From: Paenibacillaceae bacterium
GTDB taxonomy: Bacteria; Bacillota; Bacilli; Paenibacillales; NBRC-103111
Direction of reading: 5' to 3'
Length of the DNA stretch: 64,000 nt
Assembly: GCA_029256185.1 (NCBI GenBank)
Contig: JAQSYI010000012.1
Location: forward strand, 123,114-187,113
Shown here piece by piece: positions 24,748 through 32,852 of the stretch. Every line of letters starts with the position of its first letter. Positions within the stretch are counted from its first letter, which is position 1. The position numbers were made by a program, and so were the translations under genes. Below the pieces are notes generated by a model. It had not been told where the DNA came from and made no database searches. It was given only the letters and a program-made list of their open reading frames with translations.

Positions 24748-25476
24748 ATGATTGAGTTTCGCAATGTGAATAAGTTTTATGGGCAATTTCAAGTGCTGAA
24801 GGGGATCAATCTCAAGATTAAAAAGGGTGAGGTCGTTGTTATTATCGGTCCTTCCGGATCGGGAAAGAGCACCCTGCTGCGTTGCATTAACCGCCTGGAG
24901 ACCATTACGGACGGGGAATTGGTAGTCAATGGAGTACCTCTTCATGACAAGAAAGTAGACATTAACAAGTTCCGCCGCAATATCGGCATGGTGTTCCAGC
25001 ATTTTAATCTGTACCCTCATAAGAAGGTTATCGATAATATCGTACTGGCTCCAACCAAGGTGCTTAGAGTTTCCAAGGAAGCGGCACTGGAGACGGCTAA
25101 ACTCTACCTCGACAAGGTAGGCATTGGAGAGAAGGCTCAAAGCTATCCTTCCGAATTGTCGGGAGGCCAGCAACAGCGGGTAGCGATTGCCAGAGGACTT
25201 GCCATGAATCCCGATCTGATGCTGTTCGACGAACCAACCTCTGCGCTTGACCCGGAGATGATCGGCGAGGTGCTGGATGTTATGCGTTCGTTGGCGCACA
25301 ACGGTATGACCATGGTGATCGTAACCCATGAGATGGGCTTTGCGCGTGAGGTGGCGGACAGAGTTGTCTTCATGGACCAGGGCCAGATTGTAGAAGAAGC
25401 CGGCGCTAAGGAATTCTTCGATGATCCCAAGGAAGAGCGGGCCCAGACCTTTCTCGGCCGCCTGCTGCATCACTAA
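24748..25476 (+). CDS. glnQ: Polar amino acid ABC transporter ATPase, GlnQ type
   Basis: A 242-residue ABC ATPase of the polar amino acid group. Walker A is [19 protein letters not shown], the Q loop [13 protein letters not shown], the signature [16 protein letters not shown], Walker [16 protein letters not shown] and the H loop [16 protein letters not shown]. The ATG at 24748 has GGAGGGAGG upstream. First gene of glnQ-glnH-glnM-glnP. It energises import of glutamine or a similar amino acid and is probably nitrogen regulated through the upstream GlnR/TnrA box. Confidence 0.95.
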   Translation: MIEFRNVNKFYGQFQVLKGINLKIKKGEVVVIIGPSGSGKSTLLRCINRLETITDGELVVNGVPLHDKKVDINKFRRNIGMVFQHFNLYPHKKVIDNIVLAPTKVLRVSKEAALETAKLYLDKVGIGEKAQSYPSELSGGQQQRVAIARGLAMNPDLMLFDEPTSALDPEMIGEVLDVMRSLAHNGMTMVIVTHEMGFAREVADRVVFMDQGQIVEEAGAKEFFDDPKEERAQTFLGRLLHH

Positions 25477-25523
25477 GTTTGCAACACACCTACATACCTA
25501 ATTATATGAAAAGAGGGAAAACG

Positions 25524-26402
25524 ATGAGAAACCGCAAAGTAATGGGTTTGATTGTGGCTATGGTCATGGCGCTTACGGTAGTATTGGCAGGCTGTGGAGG
25601 GAAAGATGAGCCGGCGAGCGCTTCTGTTGCTCCCGCCGCCAGCCCGTCCGCAGCAGCTTCGGCTGCCGCAGACATTAAAGTAGACAGCAAAACAGTAGAT
25701 GCCATCAAGAAACGCGGCAAGCTGGTTGCCGGGGTTAAATTTGACACCAATTTGTTCGGCTTGAAGGACCCTGCCTCCGGTAAGGTAGAAGGATTCGATA
25801 TCGATATCGCTAAGGCGTTGGCCAAGAAAATTCTTGGAGATGAAACCAAGCTTGAACTGAAGGAAGTTACTTCGAAGACCCGGATTCCGCTGCTGCAGAA
25901 TGGCGACATTGACATCATCATTGCTACTATGACTATTACCGAAGAACGCAAGCAGCAAGTGGAATTCAGCGATGTATACTTTATGGCCGGCCAATCTTTG
26001 CTGGTGAAGAAGGGCAGCCCTCTGAAGAGCATTGCCGATCTTAAGAAAGCTGACAAGGTATTGGCTGTTAAAGGTTCTACTTCTGCTACTAATATCCGTG
26101 CCAAGGCTCCGGAAGCGACTGTACTGGAATTTGAAAACTATCAGGATGCGTTCACTGCACTCAAGGCTGGCCAAGGCACTGCTTTGACAACTGACAATGC
26201 AATTTTGTTCGGAATGATGAAGCAGGATGCCGGTTATGAAATGGTAGGGGGCACCTTCACGGAAGAGCCTTACGGGATGGCCATTGTCAAGGGTGACACC
26301 GGATTCGTCTCCGTTGTTAATGAACTGCTGGCCGATATGAAGAAGAGCGGCGACTATGCCAAGCTGTACGAGTCATGGATGGGTGTAAAACCAGAAAACT
26401 AA
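25524..26402 (+). CDS. glnH: Glutamine-type ABC transporter binding lipoprotein
   Basis: A 292-residue family 3 binding protein. The signal peptide ends in the lipobox LAGC, followed by an Ala/Ser-rich linker. The mature core has KKRGKLVAGVKFDTNLFG, GFDIDIAKALAKKILG, IDIIIATMTITEERKQQVEFSDVYF and GSTSATNIRAKAPEA, the family 3 blocks that hold amino acid ligands. ATG 25524 is chosen because GAGGG lies just upstream; ATGs at 25479 and 25506 would extend the signal peptide. A hairpin after the stop probably makes this gene the most highly expressed of the operon. Confidence 0.93.
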   Translation: MRNRKVMGLIVAMVMALTVVLAGCGGKDEPASASVAPAASPSAAASAAADIKVDSKTVDAIKKRGKLVAGVKFDTNLFGLKDPASGKVEGFDIDIAKALAKKILGDETKLELKEVTSKTRIPLLQNGDIDIIIATMTITEERKQQVEFSDVYFMAGQSLLVKKGSPLKSIADLKKADKVLAVKGSTSATNIRAKAPEATVLEFENYQDAFTALKAGQGTALTTDNAILFGMMKQDAGYEMVGGTFTEEPYGMAIVKGDTGFVSVVNELLADMKKSGDYAKLYESWMGVKPEN

Positions 26403-26414
26403 TGCAAGGCCCGC

Positions 26415-26448
26415 AAAGGGATGGGCGCTGGCCGCTCATCCCTTTTTA
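26415..26448 (+). terminator. Intra-operon attenuator hairpin
   Basis: AAAGGGATG pairs with CATCCCTTT, with an inner GCG/CGC, and ends in TTTTT. It lies between glnH and glnM. Such partial terminators after binding-protein genes keep that protein in excess over the permeases. Confidence 0.8.
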
Positions 26449-26491
26449 ATGCGGGGTCCGTCCACTTATATGGCCGAAGAGAGGGGAAACT

Positions 26492-27151
26492 ATGGGAAAG
26501 TTCGATATTACCGTGCTGTTCCGGCATTGGGACCGGTACATCGAAGGCTTTTTCAATACAGTAGAGATAAGTGTGATTGCGCTGATCGGTAGCTTTCTGC
26601 TTGGGGCGCTTATTGCCATTTTCCGGATTGCTCCCGTGAAGCCCTTGAATTGGTTTGGTACGGCCTTTGTGGAATTTATCCGCAATATACCGTTGCTCCT
26701 GGTCGTCTATTTCTTCTATCTGGGTTTACCGTCGCTGGGGATTCCTCTGGACGGCTTCCAGGCGGGCACTATTGGACTCACGGTATATACCGCATCCTTT
26801 ATTGCCGAATGTATACGCGCGGGTATACAAACAGTCCCCAAAGGACAAAGTGAAGCGGCAAGAGCGACTGGTATGACCTACAGCCAGACTATGATCCATG
26901 TAGTGCTGCCTCAGGCGATTAAGATTGCTATTCCTTCCATCGGCAACCAATTCATCAATTTGGTGAAGAATTCATCGGTGCTGGCAGTTGTAAGCGGACT
27001 GGATCTGATGTATTACGCTGATCTGATCAATTCCGACACATTCTTGCCATTAACTGTATATACGCTCGTTGCCTGCTTCTATCTGGTCCTGACGGTTCCG
27101 CTTAGTTTTGGCATTCATTATCTGGAACGCCGTTTGGCCAGAAGCTCATAG
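26492..27151 (+). CDS. glnM: Amino acid ABC transporter permease, GlnM type
   Basis: A 219-residue HisMQ-type permease. It has the segments GFFNTVEISVIALIGSFLLG and FVEFIRNIPLLLVVYFFYLG, then the EAA-type loop VPKGQSEAARATGMTYSQT with VLPQAIKIAIPSIGNQFI. ATG 26492 follows AGAGGGG. Together with the next gene it forms the membrane channel of the glutamine importer. Confidence 0.93.
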   Translation: MGKFDITVLFRHWDRYIEGFFNTVEISVIALIGSFLLGALIAIFRIAPVKPLNWFGTAFVEFIRNIPLLLVVYFFYLGLPSLGIPLDGFQAGTIGLTVYTASFIAECIRAGIQTVPKGQSEAARATGMTYSQTMIHVVLPQAIKIAIPSIGNQFINLVKNSSVLAVVSGLDLMYYADLINSDTFLPLTVYTLVACFYLVLTVPLSFGIHYLERRLARSS

Positions 27152-27168
27152 GAAGGAGAGAAGCTTGC

Positions 27169-27819
27169 ATGGATTTTATTGGCGCATATTCCGGCCCTAA
27201 TTTATCGTTTGTTATGGAAGGCTTCTGGATGACGCTGAAAGTAGCCGGGCTTTCCATTGTATTTAGCTTTTTGTTGGGACTGGTGCTGGGCGTGCTTCGG
27301 TATACCCGGATTCCTGTTTTGTATCAAGTGGTTGCATTCGTTGTGGACACTATCCGCAACCTGCCGCTGTTGCTTCTGATTTTCTTCGCGTATATCGTGC
27401 TGCCGCAGCTTGGTATTAAGCTGGGGATCTTCTGGTCAAGTGTAGCGGCGCTGTCCATATTCGAAGGAGCCATGATTTCAGAGATAGTCCGCGGGGGGCT
27501 GACCTCCATCAACAAGGGTCAGATCGAAGCCGCCCGTTCCTCAGGGCTTACCTATACACAGACGCTGTTGCATATCAGTCTGCCTCAGGCGCTGCGCAGA
27601 ATGTCTCCGCCCATGGTCAGCCAGTTTATTTCCTTGCTGAAAGATACTTCACTGGCTGTTATCATTTCGCTCCCTGAGCTAATGCATAACGTGCAGATTG
27701 TCGGCGGACGAGACTTCGGCCATGTTATCCCGTTATTGCTGCTGGCTGCCATGCTTTACTTTGTTGTCAATTATCTGTTATCCATCGTAGCCAAACGTCT
27801 GGAAGCCAAGCATATTTAA
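27169..27819 (+). CDS. glnP: Amino acid ABC transporter permease, GlnP type
   Basis: A 216-residue HisMQ-type permease paralogous to the preceding gene. Markers are GFWMTLKVAGLSIVFSFLLG, FVVDTIRNLPLLLLIFFAYI and the EAA loop INKGQIEAARSSGLTYTQT followed by SLPQALRRMSPPMVSQFI. ATG 27169 follows GGAAGGAGAG. It is the last gene of the operon and a terminator follows 30 bp later. Confidence 0.93.
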   Translation: MDFIGAYSGPNLSFVMEGFWMTLKVAGLSIVFSFLLGLVLGVLRYTRIPVLYQVVAFVVDTIRNLPLLLLIFFAYIVLPQLGIKLGIFWSSVAALSIFEGAMISEIVRGGLTSINKGQIEAARSSGLTYTQTLLHISLPQALRRMSPPMVSQFISLLKDTSLAVIISLPELMHNVQIVGGRDFGHVIPLLLLAAMLYFVVNYLLSIVAKRLEAKHI

Positions 27820-27848
27820 CTGTGAAACACAATCATAACAAGACGAAG

Positions 27849-27878
27849 AGCCCGGCGGGCAACTGCCGGGTAGTTTTA
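27849..27878 (+). terminator. Terminator of the gln operon
   Basis: CCCGGC and GCCGGG form a short GC-rich stem around GGGCAACT, followed by TAGTTTT. It lies 30 bp after the glnP stop. Confidence 0.8.
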
Positions 27879-28472
27879 ATACAAAAAGCTAGTTGGCAGA
27901 TTGCTTCTGTGCGTAAAAGCGGTGAATCGAAGGGGCGGGCGGTGGGATTTGTGGTGTTCCCCTTTCTTTTGGATACTATCCCCTTCGATCAGGAGAGTGG
28001 GGAAGCTTTCCAAGTGACCAGCATAAGACGAGTGCAGCACGCGGTTATCATCAGCATGAGGGGATACAGTTTGTTGTTATCATCAGCATGAGGTGAGTGC
28101 AGCAGCAGAGGCGAGTGCAGTACGCGGTTATCACGAGTATCGTTGCAGGAGCAAGGGACAAGTGCGGAAAACCGACTGTAAGCCCAAGTTAAGAATATAC
28201 TTGTAAGGAGCGTTGGTGAGACAAACGGCAGCTGATGCGGTTTTGGCCCTGAGCCTAAGGGATAGTACCGGGAAAGGCTCTTGAGAGGTACACGAGCCCC
28301 AACCTTTTCTAGGGGGGAAGATCAACTGGGAGCATCTTGGCAAGACAAATTAGGGATAAGTTCCTGGACAACAGAAGGGAATGGGCGGATCGTGTAGAAA
28401 TAACTATGGGTGACATCTGGCTGCCGTTCATGGACGGTGCGGGGCCAAGGGAACAGGAGGAGATTGGCGAGA
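27879..28472 (+). other. Unexplained intergenic region with internal repeats
   Basis: Nearly 600 bp without a convincing gene. TCGAAGGGG near 27928 pairs with CCCCTTCGA near 27980. From 28028 to 28142 short motifs recur: CGAGTGCAG followed by CACGCGGTTATCA, then CAGCATGAGG twice, then CGAGTGCAG and TACGCGGTTATCA again. Around 28247-28285 GAGCCT pairs with AGGCTC. A frame starting at TTG 28337 behind GGGGGG (MARQIRDKFLDNRREWADRV) looks somewhat protein-like but runs into the hprK-like gene in another frame. It could be a decayed gene, a leader RNA or junk. Confidence 0.4.
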
Positions 28473-29387
28473 ATGAAATCTGTTACGGTAAAAGATTTAG
28501 TGGTTCGTTTTTCTTTGGAGGTGCTTGCGGGGGAATCCCAACTGGATCGGCCGATCCAGAAGCCGGAGGTTCACCGTCCCGGACTTGAATTCGTCGGTTA
28601 CTTCAACTTTTTCTCCCAGGAGCATATCCAATTGCTGGGCAGGAAGGAAGTCAACTATTTACATACCTTGACGGAAGAAGAACGCAACGAAAGAATCGGC
28701 AATGTGGTCCGCTACCATCCTCCGTGTTTTGTGGTGACATGGAATCAGGAGGGACTCAAATACCTGACCAAATACTGCGAGGAAGAAAATATTCCCTTGC
28801 TGCGCACCTCTCTGCGTACGAAGAAGTTCCAGGAATTGGCCAATGCCTATCTGGGCAAAATTATGGCCCCCCAAATGACTGTTCACGGTGTCTGTGTCAA
28901 CGTAGCGGGCATCGGCATTCTGTTGCGCGGCAAATCCGGTGTGGGCAAAAGCGAAACCGCGCACACTTTGATCCGCAGGGGACACCGTCTGGTTGCCGAT
29001 GATGTGGTTGTGCTGAAGAAGATAGGGCCTGAGACCATCCTCGGGACGCATGACGGTAAAACGAAAGAGTTTCTTGCTCTTAGGAGCATCGGGCTTATCA
29101 ATGTATCCCGCCTCTACGGTCGAAGCGCCTTCCAGGATGAGACCCGGATTGTGCTGGACATTGAGCTGACCAAGTGGCAAGCCAATGCTTTGAACAATGA
29201 ACTGGAGCTGGAAGAAAAGTATACGGACTACATGGATATCCAGATCCCTCACATTGAGATTCAGCTGCAGCCAGGAAGGGATGTAGCCGGATTGGTGGAG
29301 GCGGCAGCCAACAACTGGTATCTTAAGCAGCAAGGCTACAGCGCCATGGACGATTTCGTCAAGCGCCTGGAGAACGATGCAGATTGA
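28473..29387 (+). CDS. HPr kinase/phosphorylase-like protein, divergent paralogue
   Basis: A 304-residue protein with the two-domain HprK layout. The N-terminal part (HRPGLEFVGYFNFF, HIQLLGRKEVNYL) matches the HprK N domain. The kinase core has His138 (TVHGVCVNVAGIG), the P loop GKSGVGKSE (153-161) and Asp176-Asp177 (RLVADDVVV), all essential in HprK. The HprK signature usually written EIRGLGIINVxTLFG reads LALRSIGLINVSRLYG here, and the preceding loop is altered. The gene is not beside lgt or other usual hprK partners. It may phosphorylate HPr, Crh or another protein. ATG 28473 follows GGAGGAG. Confidence 0.85.
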   Translation: MKSVTVKDLVVRFSLEVLAGESQLDRPIQKPEVHRPGLEFVGYFNFFSQEHIQLLGRKEVNYLHTLTEEERNERIGNVVRYHPPCFVVTWNQEGLKYLTKYCEEENIPLLRTSLRTKKFQELANAYLGKIMAPQMTVHGVCVNVAGIGILLRGKSGVGKSETAHTLIRRGHRLVADDVVVLKKIGPETILGTHDGKTKEFLALRSIGLINVSRLYGRSAFQDETRIVLDIELTKWQANALNNELELEEKYTDYMDIQIPHIEIQLQPGRDVAGLVEAAANNWYLKQQGYSAMDDFVKRLENDAD

Positions 29388-29432
29388 TAATGAATGCAAG
29401 ATGACAGAGCAGGGAGGAAGAAGGAACCCCAT

Positions 29433-30080
29433 ATGTACAGATGTATGTACCGCGCGCAATTAAGAGAGGGCAAGGAAGAGGAGGGCGTAAGCCGCCTGTT
29501 GTCCCAGTCCGCAGCAGCCCGTATATCTCTTCATTCGGGGGAGCTGATGGTAATGACCGGTCACAAATGGAAGCGTTCCGTATTCCTGTATTATGAATGC
29601 ATGCATGAGCCGCTCCATCCCAGCCGCTGGTTCGCGGATCTCGCCGATGTGCTGGAGGACTGGCCGGGACTGGATCAGTACCGCAGTTGGATTCCCATGG
29701 TGGATGTATTCCACTTTAATGAGCCGGTAAGCGCCGAGCATTGGCGCCGCAAGGAGCCGGTGGAGCGCCGCGTAGGACGGGTGGCCCATCTGCTGCCTGA
29801 GAAGATGGCCAGCTATATCTACTATCACCATCAGCTCCAAGAGGAGCACGCTTTCTTCGGTCCTAAATATGAAATTATCGCCATGCATGAGAATTTGCTG
29901 TTCGGCTACCAGGAGTTTCCTGCCGTTGTGGAGGAACCATTGGCGCCGCGGCGGCTCGCTACCGCGGGAACGCCGGAGAATTGGAGCGATTCCCGGATGG
30001 ATTTGCATTTCCAGGCATGGGAGGACGGGCATCTCTTCTTCAAGCCGGTGGAGACTTTATTCGAAATCTGCGAGACATAA
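29433..30080 (+). CDS. Hypothetical protein downstream of the hprK-like gene
   Basis: A 215-residue protein starting MYRCMYRAQLREGKEEEGVS. It has no signal peptide or membrane segment. His/Tyr-rich stretches (ASYIYYHHQLQEEHAFFGP) and beta-strand runs suggest an alpha/beta-barrel-like enzyme or ligand-binding protein, but no family is recognised. ATG 29433 (with GGAAGAAGGAA upstream) is preferred to ATG 29394. It follows the hprK-like gene by 45 bp on the same strand, so the two may work together. Confidence 0.75.
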   Translation: MYRCMYRAQLREGKEEEGVSRLLSQSAAARISLHSGELMVMTGHKWKRSVFLYYECMHEPLHPSRWFADLADVLEDWPGLDQYRSWIPMVDVFHFNEPVSAEHWRRKEPVERRVGRVAHLLPEKMASYIYYHHQLQEEHAFFGPKYEIIAMHENLLFGYQEFPAVVEEPLAPRRLATAGTPENWSDSRMDLHFQAWEDGHLFFKPVETLFEICET

Positions 30081-30155
30081 GCGCTTCAGGAACTCCACTT
30101 TTGTGGAGTTTTTGCAAAACCATCAGATAAAAGCTGGAGAAACGGAGTGGGGAAA

Positions 30156-30785
30156 ATGCTGGGAATTGAGCATTATTGGGTCTTTTTAATGTCGGGGCTT
30201 CTGCTGAATATTACACCGGGGAGCGATTCTCTTTATATTTTCGGCAGATCCATCTCCCAAGGCAAGTCGGCGGGTATGATGTCCGTCTTCGGAATTATTT
30301 CTGGAGCCGGCATGCACACTTTGTTCGCGGCGTTCGGTTTATCGGCCATTCTGATGCATTCGGCACTGGCTTTCAATCTGATCAAGTGGATCGGCGCGGC
30401 CTACCTGGTGTATCTGGGCGTCCGCTCCATCATGAGCAAGGATAAGCTGACGCTGGAGGCGGGGGAGATGAGGAAGGAAGGCCTGCGGAAGGTTTACTTC
30501 CAGGGATTCCTGACCAATCTGTTCAACCCCAAGGTGGCGCTGTTCTATCTGGCCTTCATGCCCCAGTTCGTCAGCGCGGACAACACGTACGGCTCTTTGC
30601 CGTTCCTGCTCCTGGGGTTGACCTTCATTACCACAGGCACGCTGTGGTGCAGCCTCATTGTGGTGGTGTCGAACCTGCTGACGCAGAAGATCCGCCAAAG
30701 CAATGCTGGCAAATATCTGAGCAGGGTTACAGGAGTGATCTTCATTGGTTTGGGACTGAAGCTGCTGGGCTCGGGCCGCACTTAA
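30156..30785 (+). CDS. LysE/RhtB-family amino acid exporter
   Basis: A 209-residue membrane protein with about six segments. The signature LLLNITPGSDSLYIFGRSISQGKSAGMMSVFGIISG matches LysE/RhtB at the first helix (ITPGSD, QGKSAG). The loop YFQGFLTNLFNPKVALFYLAF is the second family block. Such proteins export lysine, threonine, homoserine or other small metabolites. ATG 30156 (AGTGGGG upstream) is preferred to GTG 30147. A terminator follows. Confidence 0.92.
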   Translation: MLGIEHYWVFLMSGLLLNITPGSDSLYIFGRSISQGKSAGMMSVFGIISGAGMHTLFAAFGLSAILMHSALAFNLIKWIGAAYLVYLGVRSIMSKDKLTLEAGEMRKEGLRKVYFQGFLTNLFNPKVALFYLAFMPQFVSADNTYGSLPFLLLGLTFITTGTLWCSLIVVVSNLLTQKIRQSNAGKYLSRVTGVIFIGLGLKLLGSGRT

Positions 30786-30815
30786 CGGCAGTCCGTCCTT
30801 CGCAGCAAGCAAGGA

Positions 30816-30870
30816 GAAGACCCGCAAGTGCGCTTCTACGAAGCGTTCTCCTGCGGGTCTTCGTTTTTTC
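30816..30870 (+). terminator. Terminator of the LysE-family gene
   Basis: GAAGACCCGCA and TGCGGGTCTTC pair around a loop that itself contains CGCTTC/GAAGCG, followed by GTTTTTTC. It separates the exporter from the convergent isomerase gene. Confidence 0.88.
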
Positions 30871-30873
30871 TTT

Positions 30874-31641
30874 TTACAGCAGGCCGTTTTCCTTGAAGTA
30901 GTCCAGAGAAATCTTGGCGCTCTCCAGGGGCGAGGAAACAAATTGCTCCTGCTCCACGATGTAATACTCGATGCCGGCGTCTTCCGCAATGGCGAAGACG
31001 CTCTTGAAATCCACATCCCCGTTGCCCACTTCTGTATCATTGCGGCCTTCGCCAAAGTCTTTGATGTGAACCAGCGGAACCCGTCCCGCATACTTCTTCA
31101 CATAGTCCACCGGACGCTGTCCGCCTTTGTGCACCCAGCCCAGGTCGAATTCGGCAAAGAGCAGCTCGGCAGGAATGCGTGTCAGGAACTGGTCCATAAT
31201 GGTTTCGCCGTTCACCAGTTTGAACTCGAAGGCGTGGTTGTGATACCCGTACTTCAGACCGGCAGCCTTCACCAGTTCAGCGGCTTTGGTCAGGTAGAGA
31301 ATGCGCTGCTCCAATTCTTCTTCAGTAGGAACTTCGGAGAAGGGAGAGTAAGGTGTGACAATGTATTCCAGTCCAAGCTCCTGGGAATACTCGATTTGCT
31401 CCTTCAATCCTTCCTCCATAGCAGCAAGGTCGGTAAAGTTGATGCCGATATGGGCAGACGGGGCGGCCAGGCCCAAATCGTCCAGAAATTTACGCAATTC
31501 ACGAGCCGGTACGCCGAAGAAGCCTGCGAATTCCACTGCCTTATAACCCATATCCGCTACCTTGCGGATTGTGCCGAGAAAATCATTTTTTGTTTCATCG
31601 CGGAGCGTATACAATTGAATGCCTACTTGAGCTTTTGCCAT
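30874..31641 (-). CDS. Sugar phosphate isomerase/epimerase (xylose isomerase-like TIM barrel)
   Basis: A 255-residue member of the AP_endonuc_2/IolE-like family. Blocks are KAQVGIQLYTLRDETKNDF, YKAVEFAGFFGVPARELRKF, GLEYIVTPYSPF, the KYGYHNHAFEF motif and LLFAEFDLGWVHKGGQRP, VPLVHIKDFGE. The conserved Glu, His and Asp residues bind a divalent metal at the barrel mouth. Members isomerise or epimerise sugars or inosose. ATG 31641 (GGTGG upstream) is preferred to ATG 31653. The substrate is unknown; it is transcribed alone from the minus strand. Confidence 0.88.
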   Translation of the reverse strand: MAKAQVGIQLYTLRDETKNDFLGTIRKVADMGYKAVEFAGFFGVPARELRKFLDDLGLAAPSAHIGINFTDLAAMEEGLKEQIEYSQELGLEYIVTPYSPFSEVPTEEELEQRILYLTKAAELVKAAGLKYGYHNHAFEFKLVNGETIMDQFLTRIPAELLFAEFDLGWVHKGGQRPVDYVKKYAGRVPLVHIKDFGEGRNDTEVGNGDVDFKSVFAIAEDAGIEYYIVEQEQFVSSPLESAKISLDYFKENGLL

Positions 31642-31778
31642 TGCTTCCACCATCCGTTTTTTTTGGAATTGTTACATCTGTTACTCCTATAGTATAGTGA
31701 AGCGTTCTCAAAAAACATAGGAGCATTGTTGGGCTGTTTATATGGGATTTTGGCATAAAGGCGATTTCGCGCCAAATC

Positions 31779-31787
31779 TGGTATAAT
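31779..31787 (+). promoter_or_regulatory. Extended -10 promoter of yqkE
   Basis: TG-G-TATAAT at 31779-31787 lies 42 bp before the yqkE start. The -35 region is weak. Confidence 0.55.
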
Positions 31788-31828
31788 GAAACGCATAATT
31801 CAGGAATGAGTAAATCGAGGTGAACCTA

Positions 31829-32092
31829 ATGGTCAAAAAACGCAACTCCCAACACTCCTCCAATGCTTCGGATAATGGAGACAAACCGGCTACGTTGAAG
31901 GATCTGCTGAATGCGGATATCGTGAGCAAGCTGAAGGCCCAGGCCGATGAGATGAAGGCAGCCGAGGAAGCGCGCAAGCAGGCCCAGCGCAAGCAAGAGG
32001 AGGAAGCGCGCCGCGCAGAGCAGAAGCGGCTGGAGAATGACTTCGAATACCTGCTGAACAACAGCAAGCAGGATTGGCGCAAGCATAAATAG
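31829..32092 (+). CDS. yqkE: DUF3886 protein YqkE
   Basis: An 87-residue soluble protein. The pattern PATLKDLLNADIVSKLKAQA, then a long Ala/Glu/Arg helix (ARKQAQRKQEEEARRAEQKR) and LENDFEYLLNNSKQDWRKHK, is that of YqkE (DUF3886), a conserved coiled-coil protein of bacilli without assigned function. ATG 31829 follows CGAGGTGA. The downstream two-component genes start 61 bp later and may be partly co-transcribed. Confidence 0.85.
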   Translation: MVKKRNSQHSSNASDNGDKPATLKDLLNADIVSKLKAQADEMKAAEEARKQAQRKQEEEARRAEQKRLENDFEYLLNNSKQDWRKHK

Positions 32093-32153
32093 GTGACGGT
32101 GCAGGTCAGTCACCGGATTGCATGAAGAAATTTGGCTGTGAGGAGATTGCCAA

Positions 32154-32852
32154 ATGACCAACCGCAAGGTGCTCGTAATTGACGATGAGTGGAATATGCG
32201 CAATCTGCTGCGGATTTACCTGCGCAAGGAAGGTTATGAAGTGACGGAGGCTGCCTCAGGACGCGAGGGGCTGGAGAGGATCGGCAGCACCTCCTTCGAT
32301 CTGATCCTCCTTGACGTCATGATGCCGGATCAAGACGGGTGGCAGGTGATGGAGAAGCTTCGGGCCCTTACTGCCGCTCCGGTCCTGATGCTGACCGCCC
32401 GCGCGGAAACCAAGGACAAGGTCCAGGGATTGGGACTGGGTGCAGATGATTATGTGACCAAGCCCTTTGAGCCGGAGGAATTGATCGCCCGAGTCCATGC
32501 CCTGATCCGCCGCTCTGCACTTACCGGGGCGGATCTTCCCAAGCTGGAGTTCCCCGGGCTGGTGATTTATCCGGAGAGCCGGCAGGTGCTGATTCACGGT
32601 CGTACGGTTGATTTCACGCCCAAGGAATTTGATATGCTGACGGTGTTCGCCCAGAATCCCCAACGGGCGTATACAAGGGAAACCCTGGTGGAATTAATGT
32701 GGGGCAATGACTACCAGGGAGAAACACGGGTGATCGACTTCCATGTGAAGAATATCCGGGAGAAAGTCCAAAAGGCCGGACTTGCCTACAATCCCATCCA
32801 GACGGTATGGGGCGTCGGGTATAAGTTCGATGCGGCAGGCGCATCCGTATGA
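32154..32852 (+). CDS. OmpR/PhoB-family response regulator
   Basis: A 232-residue regulator. The receiver domain has Asp11-Asp10 acidic pocket, phosphoacceptor Asp54 (LILLDVMMPDQDG) and Lys in DDYVTKPFEPEEL. The winged-helix domain follows from about residue 130 (VDFTPKEFDMLTVFAQNP, TRVIDFHVKNIREK, WGVGYKF). ATG 32154 lies 13 bp after GAGGAG. Its stop overlaps the kinase start (ATGA). The downstream His/Met-rich and Fe-S genes are possible targets. Confidence 0.95.
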   Translation: MTNRKVLVIDDEWNMRNLLRIYLRKEGYEVTEAASGREGLERIGSTSFDLILLDVMMPDQDGWQVMEKLRALTAAPVLMLTARAETKDKVQGLGLGADDYVTKPFEPEELIARVHALIRRSALTGADLPKLEFPGLVIYPESRQVLIHGRTVDFTPKEFDMLTVFAQNPQRAYTRETLVELMWGNDYQGETRVIDFHVKNIREKVQKAGLAYNPIQTVWGVGYKFDAAGASV

